A DNA stretch of 33,809 nucleotides from JBLHKS01 sp047620505 (lineage in GTDB: Bacteria > Verrucomicrobiota > Verrucomicrobiia > Verrucomicrobiales > DEV007), in assembly GCA_047620505.1 (NCBI GenBank), contig JBLHKS010000063.1:1-33809 (forward strand). Reading direction: 5' to 3'. Below the pieces are notes generated by a model. That model was given only the letters and a program-made list of their open reading frames with translations, did no database searches and had not been told where the DNA came from. A program made the translations under genes and the position numbers. Shown in pieces: positions 1 through 8,209 of this stretch. Within the stretch, counting starts at the first letter, position 1; each line of letters starts with the position of its first letter.

Positions 1-116
1 CGACGAGAATGAATTCTCCAAAATGCGACAGTCTGATGGAGGAAGGTTTCGCGGCGGGTGCGGAGACCCTTATCTACTTTCTTTGTGGCGGGATTCGCTA
101 CAACCGGAAACTAGAA

Positions 117-536
117 TCAGGGATACCAGACGTGCGCGAAGAAGTAGACGAGGACGCCGGTCACCGATACGTAAAGCCAGAGCGGATAGGTCCAGCGGGC
201 GATGCGTTTGTGGAAGGCGATTTTGCGCCGAATCGCAGGGACGACGGTCGCGATGATCATCGGCAGGTTCACAACAGCTGCTGGGATATGGGTGAGGAGA
301 ATGAAGAAGTAAAGCGGTCGAACCCAGCCCTCGCCAGTGAAGGATTTCGAGCCTGCGTTAGCGTGGTAGATCAGGTAGCTGGTGAAGAATGCTGTCGATA
401 CAACCAGGGCCGCGATCATGAAGCCGATGTGGGCTTTGATCTTGCCTGCTTTGACTGAAATCAGGCCCGCGATGATCAAAACCGTGGCCGTCGCGTTGAG
501 GCAGGCGTTGAGACAAGGGAGGTCGGCAACGCTCAT
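117..536 (-). CDS. DUF420 family membrane protein (CtaM/YozB-like)
   Basis: A 139-residue, strongly hydrophobic protein with about four membrane segments. Histidines sit near the membrane edges: H36 in the KAHIG stretch, H58, H83 in the LTHIPAA stretch and H109. This pattern matches DUF420, whose Firmicute members (CtaM/YozB) help assemble haem-copper cytochrome oxidase. Its ATG overlaps the stop codon of the upstream SCO gene in an ATGA arrangement, so the two are almost certainly translationally coupled. The pairing with an SCO protein supports a role in oxidase maturation at the inner membrane. Oxidase subunit genes are not in the window and may lie beyond the left edge. The family call is from sequence pattern; the oxidase role is inferred from family and neighbour. 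Confidence 0.8.
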   Translation of the reverse strand: MSVADLPCLNACLNATATVLIIAGLISVKAGKIKAHIGFMIAALVVSTAFFTSYLIYHANAGSKSFTGEGWVRPLYFFILLTHIPAAVVNLPMIIATVVPAIRRKIAFHKRIARWTYPLWLYVSVTGVLVYFFAHVWYP

Positions 537-1276
537 GGCTTCGGTTCCATTTCGTTGTCGAGAATGTACTGAACATCCTGTTTCAGGCGACCAAGATTCA
601 TTTCTCCGACTGTTATATTCATGTCGGGAATCGGTTCGGCATTCATCACATCATAATATCCGCGGACACGCGCTTTATCGTCGATCAGAACCAAGGTGAA
701 TGAATGCGTTATGATTCCGTTCTCTTTGAGTAATTCCGGATCGACAGTCGGCTTTGAGGGGAAGAGCTGGAAAAACTTGCTCGTGTAGTCCCCTAAGCGG
801 CTGTCCTCAGCAGTCAAATACCACCAGTTGGTGTGATCGATTTTCTGCTTCTGCATGAAGGCGGCGACCCTTTCCTGGGTGTCCGCTTCCGAGTTTACGC
901 TGAACGAAACCATGTGGAATCGCGGATCCTCCCCGAAGTCATCGTAAACCTCGCGGAGATTCTCGGAGTTCTGGATACAGCCCATCGGACAGTCCGCATA
1001 AAGATAGCTGGCGACCCAGACTTTCCCCTTGAGATCGCCAAGGCGGACCGTTGATCCATCTCGATTCGTCGCCTCCAGGTCGTCCTTGAGCTGATTGATG
1101 TGCAGCGGCGGTTGTGGCGGGCCGATTCCCCAATTGCTTTCGTTACGCGCCTTCGCGTCCTTACGCTGATCGAGAATGTAGCTGACGCCGACGAGCACGC
1201 CGCCAGCGATGAGCACGAGGATCATCCAGATCGTCGCCGGGTGGATTCGCGGAGGTTGAGTATCTTCTTCGGACAT
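533..1276 (-). CDS. SCO1/SenC family copper-binding protein
   Basis: A 247-residue protein with one N-terminal membrane anchor (about residues 15-35) and a thioredoxin-like domain outside the membrane. The copper ligands of the SCO family are visible: the CPMGC motif gives C96 and C100, and H191 lies in the ITHSFTLVLID strand. SCO proteins deliver copper to, or reduce cysteines of, the CuA site of cytochrome c oxidase. The gene overlaps the downstream DUF420 gene by an ATGA junction, so it is probably the first gene of a two-gene or longer unit read leftwards. Length and motif spacing are normal for the family. I am confident of the family; whether it is a metallochaperone or a thiol reductase cannot be told from sequence. 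Confidence 0.92.
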   Translation of the reverse strand: MSEEDTQPPRIHPATIWMILVLIAGGVLVGVSYILDQRKDAKARNESNWGIGPPQPPLHINQLKDDLEATNRDGSTVRLGDLKGKVWVASYLYADCPMGCIQNSENLREVYDDFGEDPRFHMVSFSVNSEADTQERVAAFMQKQKIDHTNWWYLTAEDSRLGDYTSKFFQLFPSKPTVDPELLKENGIITHSFTLVLIDDKARVRGYYDVMNAEPIPDMNITVGEMNLGRLKQDVQYILDNEMEPKP

Positions 1277-1336
1277 GGGTGGCGAGAATTTCTACGTTTC
1301 GCGAATTCAGCAGGAAGCAGCCAATTTCAAAATTGA

Positions 1337-2425
1337 CTAGGCGCTCGAAACTTCGCTCGTATCCGGGTAGCTACCGAGGATTTTTACAAAATTGCAGTGG
1401 GTCTCCAATTCCTTGAGCGCCGTCAGCAGCTGCTCGTCGGTGCAATGGCCGGAAATGTCGACGAAAAAGAAGTATTCCCAAGCGCGGCGCTTGCTCGGGC
1501 GGCTCTCGATTTTGCGTAAATTCAGGCGGAATTCGTTGAACGGCTTGAGCGCGTCGAAGAGCGAACCCGGCTCGTGCCGCACGCTGAACATGATCGACGT
1601 GCGGTCATTTCCGGTCGGTGGGCAGGTTTTGTGGCCGATCACGAGAAACCGCGTCGTGTTCGAGGCGCTATCCTGAATTCCAGGGGCGAGAATCTCAAGG
1701 CCGTGCATTTCCGAAAGCAGAGCTCCGCCGAGCGCCCCACCGTCCGGATCGTCGCGAGCCATTTCGGCCGCTTTTGCCGTCGAGGAAACTTCGATCGTCT
1801 CGCCGTGCGAAAAATTCTGCGCCAGCCAGCTTCGGCACTGACCAAAAACCTGTGGATGCGAATAGAGTCGCTCCAGACGGTCGACCGGCTTGTTCGAAAG
1901 CAGGTTGTTTTCGATCGGCATCATGATTTCAGCGCAGATCTTGAGAGGAGAGTCGGCGAAAAGATCCAGCGTGTGGTTCACCGCGCCTTCGGTTGAATTC
2001 TCGATCGGCGCGACGCCGTAACTGGCTTGTTTGCGCTCCACGCGGTCGAAAACATCGGCGAGGCTGTTTTGCGGAAGATATTCGACGCTGTTGCCGAATT
2101 TACTGATCGCTGCCTGGTGCGTCCAAGTTCCTTCAGGGCCGAGAAACGCGATTTTCAGGTCCTCTTCCAAAGCGAGCGCCGCCGACATGATCTCGCGATA
2201 AATTGCCCGGATCGATTGGGCTCCCAAGCGGCCATCGGACTTCTCAACCAGGCCCTGGAGAAGCTTCTCCTCGCGTTCCGGCGCGTAAATTTCCAGGCCG
2301 CCCTTCTTCTTAATCAAGCCGACTTCGTGAACGCAATCGGCGCGCTGGTTCAGCAGCTCCAGAAGCTGCGTGTCGATCTCGTCGATTTTGACTCGAATGT
2401 CGTCGAGCGGGTCTTTTTCAGCCAT
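1337..2425 (-). CDS. pheA: Bifunctional chorismate mutase / prephenate dehydratase (P-protein)
   Basis: The product converts chorismate to prephenate and then to phenylpyruvate, on the way to phenylalanine. Residues 1 to about 85 form an AroQ-type chorismate mutase helix bundle (DDIRVKIDEIDTQLLELLNQR). Next comes a prephenate dehydratase domain starting at KIAFLGPEGTWTHQAA, with the dehydratase signature ending in NTTRFLVIG. The C-terminal part is an ACT regulatory domain with the ESRPSKRRAWEYFFFVD stretch, which usually binds phenylalanine for feedback inhibition. I chose the ATG at 2425. An in-frame TTG at 2437 would overlap the scpB stop (2434-2436) and add four residues. Neither start has a clear ribosome site. 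Placement directly behind scpAB suggests cotranscription without an obvious functional link. Confidence 0.95.
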   Translation of the reverse strand: MAEKDPLDDIRVKIDEIDTQLLELLNQRADCVHEVGLIKKKGGLEIYAPEREEKLLQGLVEKSDGRLGAQSIRAIYREIMSAALALEEDLKIAFLGPEGTWTHQAAISKFGNSVEYLPQNSLADVFDRVERKQASYGVAPIENSTEGAVNHTLDLFADSPLKICAEIMMPIENNLLSNKPVDRLERLYSHPQVFGQCRSWLAQNFSHGETIEVSSTAKAAEMARDDPDGGALGGALLSEMHGLEILAPGIQDSASNTTRFLVIGHKTCPPTGNDRTSIMFSVRHEPGSLFDALKPFNEFRLNLRKIESRPSKRRAWEYFFFVDISGHCTDEQLLTALKELETHCNFVKILGSYPDTSEVSSA

Positions 2426-2433
2426 TTCTGTGA

Positions 2434-3294
2434 TCAATTCTCTGATTCGGGATCTTCGGGTTGATCCTCGTCGTTTTCAGCAGCTGCTGGCTCCTCGGAT
2501 TCTTCTGCGACCGGCTCAGCCTCTGGCTCAACCGCTTTCGCTTCGACCTTTTCCGGCGCTTCCTTAACTTTCTTGCCCGAAAGCTCCTCGCGCGCTGCTT
2601 CTTCGTTCTCCTTCTCCGTGGCGGCCGAAAGAGCTAGCTGCTTTTCGGTCTCCCTTGGATTCTGCTGCCCACCTTCGGCGTCCGGAAGAGCCATGGTTCG
2701 CAGCTCCGAGGCGTTCGGAAGCTCGTCGATTTCCTTCACGCCGAAATGCTCCATGAACAGGTCGCTCGTCGCGTAAAGCAGCGCCTTGCCCGGCATGTCC
2801 GATCGGCCCGCGATCCGCACGAGCCCGCGATCGATGATTTTCTGGAGTACGCCGTCGACGCTCACGCCGCGCACCGCTTCGATGTCGGCTTTCGTGATCG
2901 GCTGCCGATACGCGATGATCGCCAGGGTCTCCAACGCTGGTCCGCTCAGTCGCGCTGGCTTCTGACCCGGGAAAAGTTCGCGAACCCACTCCGCGTATTC
3001 CGGCTGCGAGTACATCCGCCAGCCGCTCGGCCCGTCGACGAGTCGAAACGCCCGTCCAGTGTCCTCGTAGGCCTGATTCAGCTCGCCAATCGCCTCTTCG
3101 ATGGTGTCCGGCTTTGCTTTCCTGATCGAATCCGCAATTTCCAGCTCATCCGGCTCCTGGCCCTCATCGGCGGCCTCCTCGAGAGACTTAATGTCGTCGT
3201 CGATCTTGTTCCGAATGCAGCGTGCTATCGCCTTCGCCGAAATCGGCTCTGGCGACGCGAAAATCAAGGATTCAACGATTTCCTTCAGCTCCAT
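2434..3294 (-). CDS. scpB: Segregation and condensation protein B
   Basis: ScpB dimerises and binds the ScpA kleisin of the SMC condensin complex, which organises and separates chromosomes. The N-terminal paired winged-helix region is clear: MELKEIVESLIFASPEPIS at the start and the conserved LSGPALETLAIIAYRQPITKADIEAVRG stretch around residues 115-145. The family is normally about 180-220 residues; this protein has 286. From about residue 205 it continues as a low-complexity tail rich in Glu, Ala and Pro that is probably unfolded and strongly acidic. One exact copy of the dispersed palindrome lies in this tail (2478-2489) and another in the 50-bp gap upstream (3313-3324). The gene follows scpA, the usual order. 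Confidence 0.95.
   Translation of the reverse strand: MELKEIVESLIFASPEPISAKAIARCIRNKIDDDIKSLEEAADEGQEPDELEIADSIRKAKPDTIEEAIGELNQAYEDTGRAFRLVDGPSGWRMYSQPEYAEWVRELFPGQKPARLSGPALETLAIIAYRQPITKADIEAVRGVSVDGVLQKIIDRGLVRIAGRSDMPGKALLYATSDLFMEHFGVKEIDELPNASELRTMALPDAEGGQQNPRETEKQLALSAATEKENEEAAREELSGKKVKEAPEKVEAKAVEPEAEPVAEESEEPAAAENDEDQPEDPESEN
2478..2489. repeat. Exact CAGCAGCTGCTG palindrome (in scpB)
   Basis: Lies in the acidic tail of ScpB, read on the minus strand as P-A-A-A-E. Confidence 0.95.
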
Positions 3295-3312
3295 GTTCGT
3301 TGGTTCTCCAGT

Positions 3313-3324
3313 CAGCAGCTGCTG
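3313..3324. repeat. Exact CAGCAGCTGCTG palindrome (between scpA and scpB)
   Basis: Lies in the 50-bp noncoding gap, so no protein constraint explains it. Confidence 0.95.
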
Positions 3325-3344
3325 GCGGGAAGAGGGGTGGCAGT

Positions 3345-4082
3345 TTACAGATTCTCGTTCCGATGCAACTCAATATCCCCGAGCCGTTGACTTTGAATCG
3401 CCCGAAAGTGATTCATTTTCATCAATTCCAACAGCGCCAGGAACGTTACGATTACTTCGCCCTTAGTCGAAGCGTCCTCAAACAGAACCGAAAACTTAAT
3501 GCTTTCGCCTGGCGGAACCGTTTCGAGCAAATGAGCGATTTTGTCGCTCACCGTCCAGCGGTCATCGATGATCTCGCCGAGGTCCTCTTCTGCATTAAAT
3601 CGTTTGAGAACGTTCTGAAAAGCGAGAATGAGATCGAAAATTCCCACATCTCCAAGCGGCTTCACTTCCTCTTGAACCGGTGTCGGTTTTTCGGGGTGGG
3701 GCGCGAATTGTGAGGTCCGTTCTTCCTCAAGCGTGCCTAAATGCTGGGCGGCATCCTTGAACTTTTTGTATTCGATCAGCTGCCGAATCAGATCCCATCG
3801 TGGATCATCCTCTTCGGTTTCCTCTTCTGGAGGCTGGACGTGCTTGGGCAGCAATTCGCGGCTCTTGAGATACATCAAATTCGACGCCATCACGATAAAC
3901 TCGCCCGCCAGGTTGATGTTCAAAAGCTTGAACGTGTCGAGGTAGTCCATGTACTGCTTCGTGATCCGAGCAATCGAGATGTCGTAAATATCGACTTCGT
4001 CTCGTTTGATCAGGTAAAGCAGCAGGTCGAGCGGGCCCTCGAAAATGTCGAGGTTGACCCGATATTCTTCGGATTCGGTCAT
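3345..4082 (-). CDS. scpA: Segregation and condensation protein A (kleisin)
   Basis: ScpA is the kleisin that bridges the SMC heads. The family signature near the N-terminus is plain: FEGPLDLLLYLIKRDEVDIYDISIARITKQYMDYL at about residues 14-48, followed by EFIVMASNLMYLKSRELLP. The C-terminal winged helix that contacts the other SMC head is present (about residues 175-235). Length (245 residues) is typical. The central region at about 85-130 is charged and variable, as expected. It heads a minus-strand set scpA-scpB-pheA with a 50-bp gap to scpB. The upstream 4083-4224 region is shared with a divergent esterase gene. Confidence 0.95.
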   Translation of the reverse strand: MTESEEYRVNLDIFEGPLDLLLYLIKRDEVDIYDISIARITKQYMDYLDTFKLLNINLAGEFIVMASNLMYLKSRELLPKHVQPPEEETEEDDPRWDLIRQLIEYKKFKDAAQHLGTLEEERTSQFAPHPEKPTPVQEEVKPLGDVGIFDLILAFQNVLKRFNAEEDLGEIIDDRWTVSDKIAHLLETVPPGESIKFSVLFEDASTKGEVIVTFLALLELMKMNHFRAIQSQRLGDIELHRNENL

Positions 4083-4224
4083 GTTTCAGGTTTCCCGGGG
4101 GAGCGGGCTCGCTACCAAACCGACAAGCGAGACAGGAGCAAGCGGGAAAGTCAGGCAGACCTGAGCTTGCTCTCCAGTCCTCGATGGGGGTAGTTTTGAA
4201 AGTCTTAGAACAAACCCCACTCGC
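4083..4224. promoter_or_regulatory. Divergent intergenic region with an inverted repeat
   Basis: This 142-bp gap separates scpA (minus) from the esterase gene (plus), so it should carry promoters for both. I see no convincing -35/-10 pair. It does hold an inverted repeat: GAGCAAGC at 4136-4143 and GCTTGCTC at 4165-4172, enclosing a small TCAGG/CCTGA stem at 4151-4155 and 4160-4164. It could be an operator or a folded leader; its role is unknown. Confidence 0.35.
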
Positions 4225-5106
4225 ATGAACCCGAAACTCGTTTCAGCCCTCACCTGCCCGATTCTGTTCGTTTGCAGCGTCGCCTCCGCTCAAAAGCTAA
4301 CAAAAGACGTTCCTTACATCGAGAACGGCCACGAGCGCCATTTTCTCGATATTTACACGCCGGAAACCGAGAGCAAAGACGGCCTGCCCGTCATGTTCTG
4401 GATTCATGGCGGCGGCTGGGGCGCGGGCGACAAATCCGACGTCGCGCTCAAGCCGAAAGTGCTGACCGAGCGCGGATTCGTCTTCGTTTCGACGAACTAC
4501 CGTCTGCTTCCGGATGTCGAAATGGACGTGCTGACTCGCGATGTCGCCAAATCGCTTGGCTGGGTTCATCGAAACATCGCCAAGCACGGTGGCGATCCTG
4601 ATCGGATCTTTGTCGGCGGCCATTCCGCTGGCGCTCAGCTCGCGGCCCTGCTCTGCATCGATGATCGATACCTGAAAGAAGAAGGCGTGTCGTTCGACTC
4701 TCTAAAAGGCTGCGTACCCGTCGACGGCGACACTTACGATATTCCTAAGATCATCGCGACCGCAGAATTTCGGCAGACGATCTACGGCGGCAAAATGTTT
4801 GGCTTCGGGCATCGACAGAAATTCGGAAATGATCCGGAAAAACACATCGACTACTCGGCCGTTACCCACGTCGCCAAGGACAAAGGAATTCCCCCATTTC
4901 TCCTGTTCTATTTTCCCGGAAATGCCGACACCCGCGCCCAGGCCCAGCGTCTTGCCAGCGTGTTGAAGGCCTCGGAAATCCCGGTCACGACGTTTGGGAA
5001 ACGAGACAGCAATCACAGCGCCTTGAATAACGATCTTGGCAAGCCGGACGACTCGGCGACAGCGGAACTCTACAAATTTCTCGACCCGCTAGTCGGGAAA
5101 AAATAG
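4225..5106 (+). CDS. Secreted alpha/beta hydrolase (esterase, BD-FAE/Abhydrolase_3 type)
   Basis: The first 22 residues form a signal peptide (hydrophobic LTCPILFVCSVASA, cleavage near AQ), so the enzyme works outside the cytoplasm. Oxyanion-hole motif HGGGW is at residues 61-65, the nucleophile S134 sits in GHSAG, and a probable catalytic His lies in the SNHSALN stretch near the C-terminus. This layout matches carbohydrate esterases and feruloyl or acetyl esterases of the hormone-sensitive-lipase-like group. The gene lies 10 bp upstream of the PSCyt1/DUF1553 gene and is probably cotranscribed with it. In this setting, removal of acyl groups from a polysaccharide is a reasonable guess; the true substrate cannot be read from sequence. 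Confidence 0.85.
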   Translation: MNPKLVSALTCPILFVCSVASAQKLTKDVPYIENGHERHFLDIYTPETESKDGLPVMFWIHGGGWGAGDKSDVALKPKVLTERGFVFVSTNYRLLPDVEMDVLTRDVAKSLGWVHRNIAKHGGDPDRIFVGGHSAGAQLAALLCIDDRYLKEEGVSFDSLKGCVPVDGDTYDIPKIIATAEFRQTIYGGKMFGFGHRQKFGNDPEKHIDYSAVTHVAKDKGIPPFLLFYFPGNADTRAQAQRLASVLKASEIPVTTFGKRDSNHSALNNDLGKPDDSATAELYKFLDPLVGKK

Positions 5107-5116
5107 ATCGATCATC

Positions 5117-7990
5117 GTGCTGACGCCCACTCGAACAGCCCTCGCCCTGAGCCTCCTGCTCGCGGCCTTCGCCTCAAGCGCTGAGGTCGAATTCGACCGC
5201 GTGATCCGGCCGCTTTTCTCGGACACCTGCTTCAAATGCCACGGCCCTGACGAAGCCAAACGCAAAGCCGATTTGCGGCTCGATTCGCGCGAGGGACTCT
5301 TCAGCGCGGTTGAGTCTGGCGATCTGTTAGAGCGGATCACCTCGACCGATCCAGATGAGCGGATGCCGCCGCCGAAATCCGGCTTGGAACTTAGCTCAGC
5401 CCAGATCAATTCGGTCAAAACCTGGATAAACGAGGGTGCCGAATGGAAACAGCACTGGTCCTTGGCCGCTCCGCAGAAACCTGCGATTCCAACGGTCTCG
5501 AATCCAGATTGGATTCGCAATCCGATCGACGCTTTTGTCCTCTCGCGGCTCGATGGCGAAGGCTTGAAACCCTCAGCAGCTGCTGACCCGCAAATTCTGC
5601 GGCGACGTCTGACTTTCGACCTCACCGGCCTGCCGCCGGAGCCTGACAAAGCTCCAACGATCGATGAGATGCTCAACTCAAAGCGTTACGCGGAGCGGAT
5701 GGCTTTCCGCTGGCTCGACGCCGCCCGCTACGCCGACACCAGCGGCTATCAAACCGATGGCTGGCGTGAAATGTGGCGCTGGCGGGATTGGGTGATCGAA
5801 GCCTTCGATCGAAACCTGACGTTTGATCAATTTACGATCGACCAACTCGCTGGCGACCTCCGTCCGGAGCCAAGTCTCGACCAGCTGATCGCGACCGGTT
5901 TCAACCGGAATCACCGTGGAAATGCCGAGGGCGGATCGATCCCTGAAGAGTTCCAAGTCGAGTACGTCGTCGATCGCGTCGATTCGACTTTCGCCGTCTG
6001 GCAAGGCCTCACGATGGGCTGCGCACGCTGTCACAACCACAAGTATGACCCAATTTCGCAGCGCGATTACTACGCCGCCTTTGCGTTTTTCAACAACATC
6101 CCCGAGCACGGTCGAGCTTGGAAAGAAGGCAACTCTGTCCCGTGGATTCCAGCTCCGACCCGAGAGCAAAGCCAGCAGCTGCTGAAGCTGAATCAAATGG
6201 TCGAAACGCAGCAAGCGGAGTTTGCAAAATGGGAGCCGAAGTTGCCTGACATGATCGCCAAATGGTCGGCGAGGGTGAAGCTCGATCCGGATTGGACGCT
6301 AACCGATGGCGAGGTCGACTTTGAAGCCGAAGCCGAAGCCGGTGCGAAGGCGAACTTCGGTTACCTCGATTCGTTTTCGTTAGGTGCCTGGATCACGCGG
6401 AAAGAAGCCGTTGCGGGCACGGTGATTTCGAAAATGGTTCCGATCGATCGGGAATCCGGCTACAGCCTGCATTTGACGGAAACTGGCGCGGTGCAGCTGA
6501 ATTTGGTGAAGCGATGGCTGGACGATTCGCTTCGAGTTGAGACCAAAGCGAAAGTGCCGCTCGGTGAACCGACTCACGTCTTCGCAACCTACGATGGAAC
6601 CCGGAATTCAGCCGCGATTCGGATTTATATAAACGGTGAGTTGGCTGAGCACGTTGCGAAACTCGACTACATCAATCAGTCCTTCGCAGCCGCTGACGAG
6701 CCAGTCCGAATCGGCAAAGGAAACTCAGATTTTCGCGGAGAAATTTCGGCCGCGCGGATTTTCGCACGCCCGCTTCCAGCCGAAGATGTTCGAATCGTGG
6801 CTGAGGACGGTTGGGGCGAGCACAAAATGCGCCGCTTCTTTCTCGAAGTCGGCGGCCCGGAGAATCTGCGAGTCGCATGGGCTAAGCTGAAGCTTGTCCA
6901 AAGTGAACGGGATCAATTCCAGCAAAAATTGCCCAGCGTGATGGTCATGCAGGATTCCGCCCCGCGTCAGACCCATGTTTTGATGCGCGGCGAGTACAGC
7001 AGCCTCGGAGAAAAGGTCGAACCCGGCGTCCCGACGGCTCTTCCTCCGCTTCCGGCGAACGCTCCGAAGAACCGGCTGGGTCTGGCGAAGTGGCTCGTCT
7101 CCACCGAGAACCCGTTGACGGCCCGAGTCGTCGTCAATCGCGTCTGGCGCGACTTTTTCGGCGTCGGCCTCGTGAAAACGGCCGAAGATTTCGGAGTCCA
7201 GGGCGAGCGACCGAGTCATCCGGGATTACTCGATTGGCTGGCGGTCGAGTTCATGGAATCTGGCTGGGATTTTCAGCATCTCATCAAACTGATCACCGCA
7301 AGCGCGACTTACCAGCAAAGCTCGCGCGCCAACCCGGATCTGCTGGCTCGCGATCCGGAAAATCGGCTTCTTGCGCGTGGTCCGCGTTTCCGTCTACCTG
7401 CTGAAATGATCCGCGATCAAGCGTTGTTCGTAAGCGGCTTACTTTCGGAAAAAATTGGCGGCCCGAGCGTCAAAACTTATCAGCCTGAGGGGCTCTGGAA
7501 AGACATCGCCTCAGACACCGATTACCTGCTCGCAAGCGGCCCTGATCTCTATCGCCGCAGCCTCTTCACGTATTGGAAACGCACCGTCCCGCCGCCGATG
7601 ATGATGAACTTCGACGCGAGTTCCCGCGAGTCGTGCGAGGTCCACGTACACCGGACGAACACGCCGTTGCAGGCGCTGAATCTGATGAACGACGTGACTT
7701 TCGTCGAAGCGGCGAGAGTTCTGGCGGCAGAGATTCTGAAGACCGAAGATCCGCTGAATTCTGCCTTCGTCAGGATTCTTGGAAGGCCTCCAGCTAAAGA
7801 GCAGCGCCAGCAGCTGCTGGCGAGTTTGGCGTTTTACCGATCAGAATTTGGGCGTGACGCGCAGACGGCGAAAGAATTGAATTTGCAGGGAGAATCAAAA
7901 GCAGCAGGCCTGGATTCAGTCGAGTTGGCCGCGTGGACGATGATTTGTTCGACGCTCTTGAATCTCGACGAAGCCGTGACCAAGGAATAA
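5117..7990 (+). CDS. PSCyt1-DUF1549-LamG-like-DUF1553 protein
   Basis: A 957-residue exported protein beginning with GTG, 10 bp after the esterase stop. After a signal peptide (to about residue 22) comes a planctomycete-type cytochrome motif with C38, C41 and H42 (CFKCH), which may bind haem. DUF1549 follows, ending in the conserved GCARCHNHKYDPISQRDYY stretch near residue 302, a second CxxCH. A central segment of about 395-565 reads as a concanavalin/LamG-like carbohydrate-binding fold (SFSLGAWI, IYINGEL, FRGEISAARIF). DUF1553 occupies the C-terminal third (NRVWRDFFGVGLVKTAEDFG, TNTPLQALNLMND). No enzyme activity is established for these proteins; they accompany sulfatases in this phylum group. 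Three exact copies of the dispersed palindrome lie in it (5574, 6173, 7808). Confidence 0.88.
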   Translation: MLTPTRTALALSLLLAAFASSAEVEFDRVIRPLFSDTCFKCHGPDEAKRKADLRLDSREGLFSAVESGDLLERITSTDPDERMPPPKSGLELSSAQINSVKTWINEGAEWKQHWSLAAPQKPAIPTVSNPDWIRNPIDAFVLSRLDGEGLKPSAAADPQILRRRLTFDLTGLPPEPDKAPTIDEMLNSKRYAERMAFRWLDAARYADTSGYQTDGWREMWRWRDWVIEAFDRNLTFDQFTIDQLAGDLRPEPSLDQLIATGFNRNHRGNAEGGSIPEEFQVEYVVDRVDSTFAVWQGLTMGCARCHNHKYDPISQRDYYAAFAFFNNIPEHGRAWKEGNSVPWIPAPTREQSQQLLKLNQMVETQQAEFAKWEPKLPDMIAKWSARVKLDPDWTLTDGEVDFEAEAEAGAKANFGYLDSFSLGAWITRKEAVAGTVISKMVPIDRESGYSLHLTETGAVQLNLVKRWLDDSLRVETKAKVPLGEPTHVFATYDGTRNSAAIRIYINGELAEHVAKLDYINQSFAAADEPVRIGKGNSDFRGEISAARIFARPLPAEDVRIVAEDGWGEHKMRRFFLEVGGPENLRVAWAKLKLVQSERDQFQQKLPSVMVMQDSAPRQTHVLMRGEYSSLGEKVEPGVPTALPPLPANAPKNRLGLAKWLVSTENPLTARVVVNRVWRDFFGVGLVKTAEDFGVQGERPSHPGLLDWLAVEFMESGWDFQHLIKLITASATYQQSSRANPDLLARDPENRLLARGPRFRLPAEMIRDQALFVSGLLSEKIGGPSVKTYQPEGLWKDIASDTDYLLASGPDLYRRSLFTYWKRTVPPPMMMNFDASSRESCEVHVHRTNTPLQALNLMNDVTFVEAARVLAAEILKTEDPLNSAFVRILGRPPAKEQRQQLLASLAFYRSEFGRDAQTAKELNLQGESKAAGLDSVELAAWTMICSTLLNLDEAVTKE
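5574..5585. repeat. Exact CAGCAGCTGCTG palindrome (DUF1549 protein)
   Basis: Read as S-A-A-A-D in the first DUF1549/DUF1553 protein. Confidence 0.95.
6173..6184. repeat. Exact CAGCAGCTGCTG palindrome (DUF1549 protein)
   Basis: Read as Q-Q-L-L in the same gene as the previous copy, so two reading frames are used within one gene. Confidence 0.95.
7808..7819. repeat. Exact CAGCAGCTGCTG palindrome (DUF1553 part)
   Basis: Read as Q-Q-L-L near the C-terminus; third copy in one gene. Confidence 0.95.
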
Positions 7991-8209
7991 TAGGTTCTAG
8001 CGAATTTTGACTGCCATCCGGGGTGTGAATGAAAGTGATGGGCAATTCGCTTCGAAGCGAGCTGTAGGATGGACATCCTGTCCGTCTTCCCCGAGCTTGT
8101 GAGGCGGAGTCTTCGCGTATGCGGCCAGGTAGTGGTGGCTTCCAGCCGCCATTGGCCGCCGCTTGGCCACATCCTTGTCAGATCGCTCAAATCCGAAAAG
8201 AAAAACTGA
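7991..8209. repeat. Convergent intergenic spacer with REP-like hairpins
   Basis: This gap lies between two converging genes. It holds the perfect palindrome TCGCTTCGAAGCGA at 8047-8060. Immediately after comes the inverted repeat AGGATG/CATCCT (8066-8071 and 8074-8079), overlapping a second possible pairing GGACA/TGTCC (8071-8075 and 8079-8083). Such a compact GC-rich cluster between convergent genes looks like a REP-type dispersed element and could end transcription from both sides. There is no T-run as in a classical terminator. Only one copy is visible in the window, so its repetitive nature is inference. Confidence 0.4.

Noticed and set aside
1..116. A possible gene at the left edge
   Set aside because: No frame with a plausible start or family match; the plus-strand frame from 9 continues as a shadow of the DUF420 gene.
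2746..3390. A 214-codon plus-strand ORF across scpB
   Set aside because: Shadow of scpB on the other strand, with no recognisable domain or start context.
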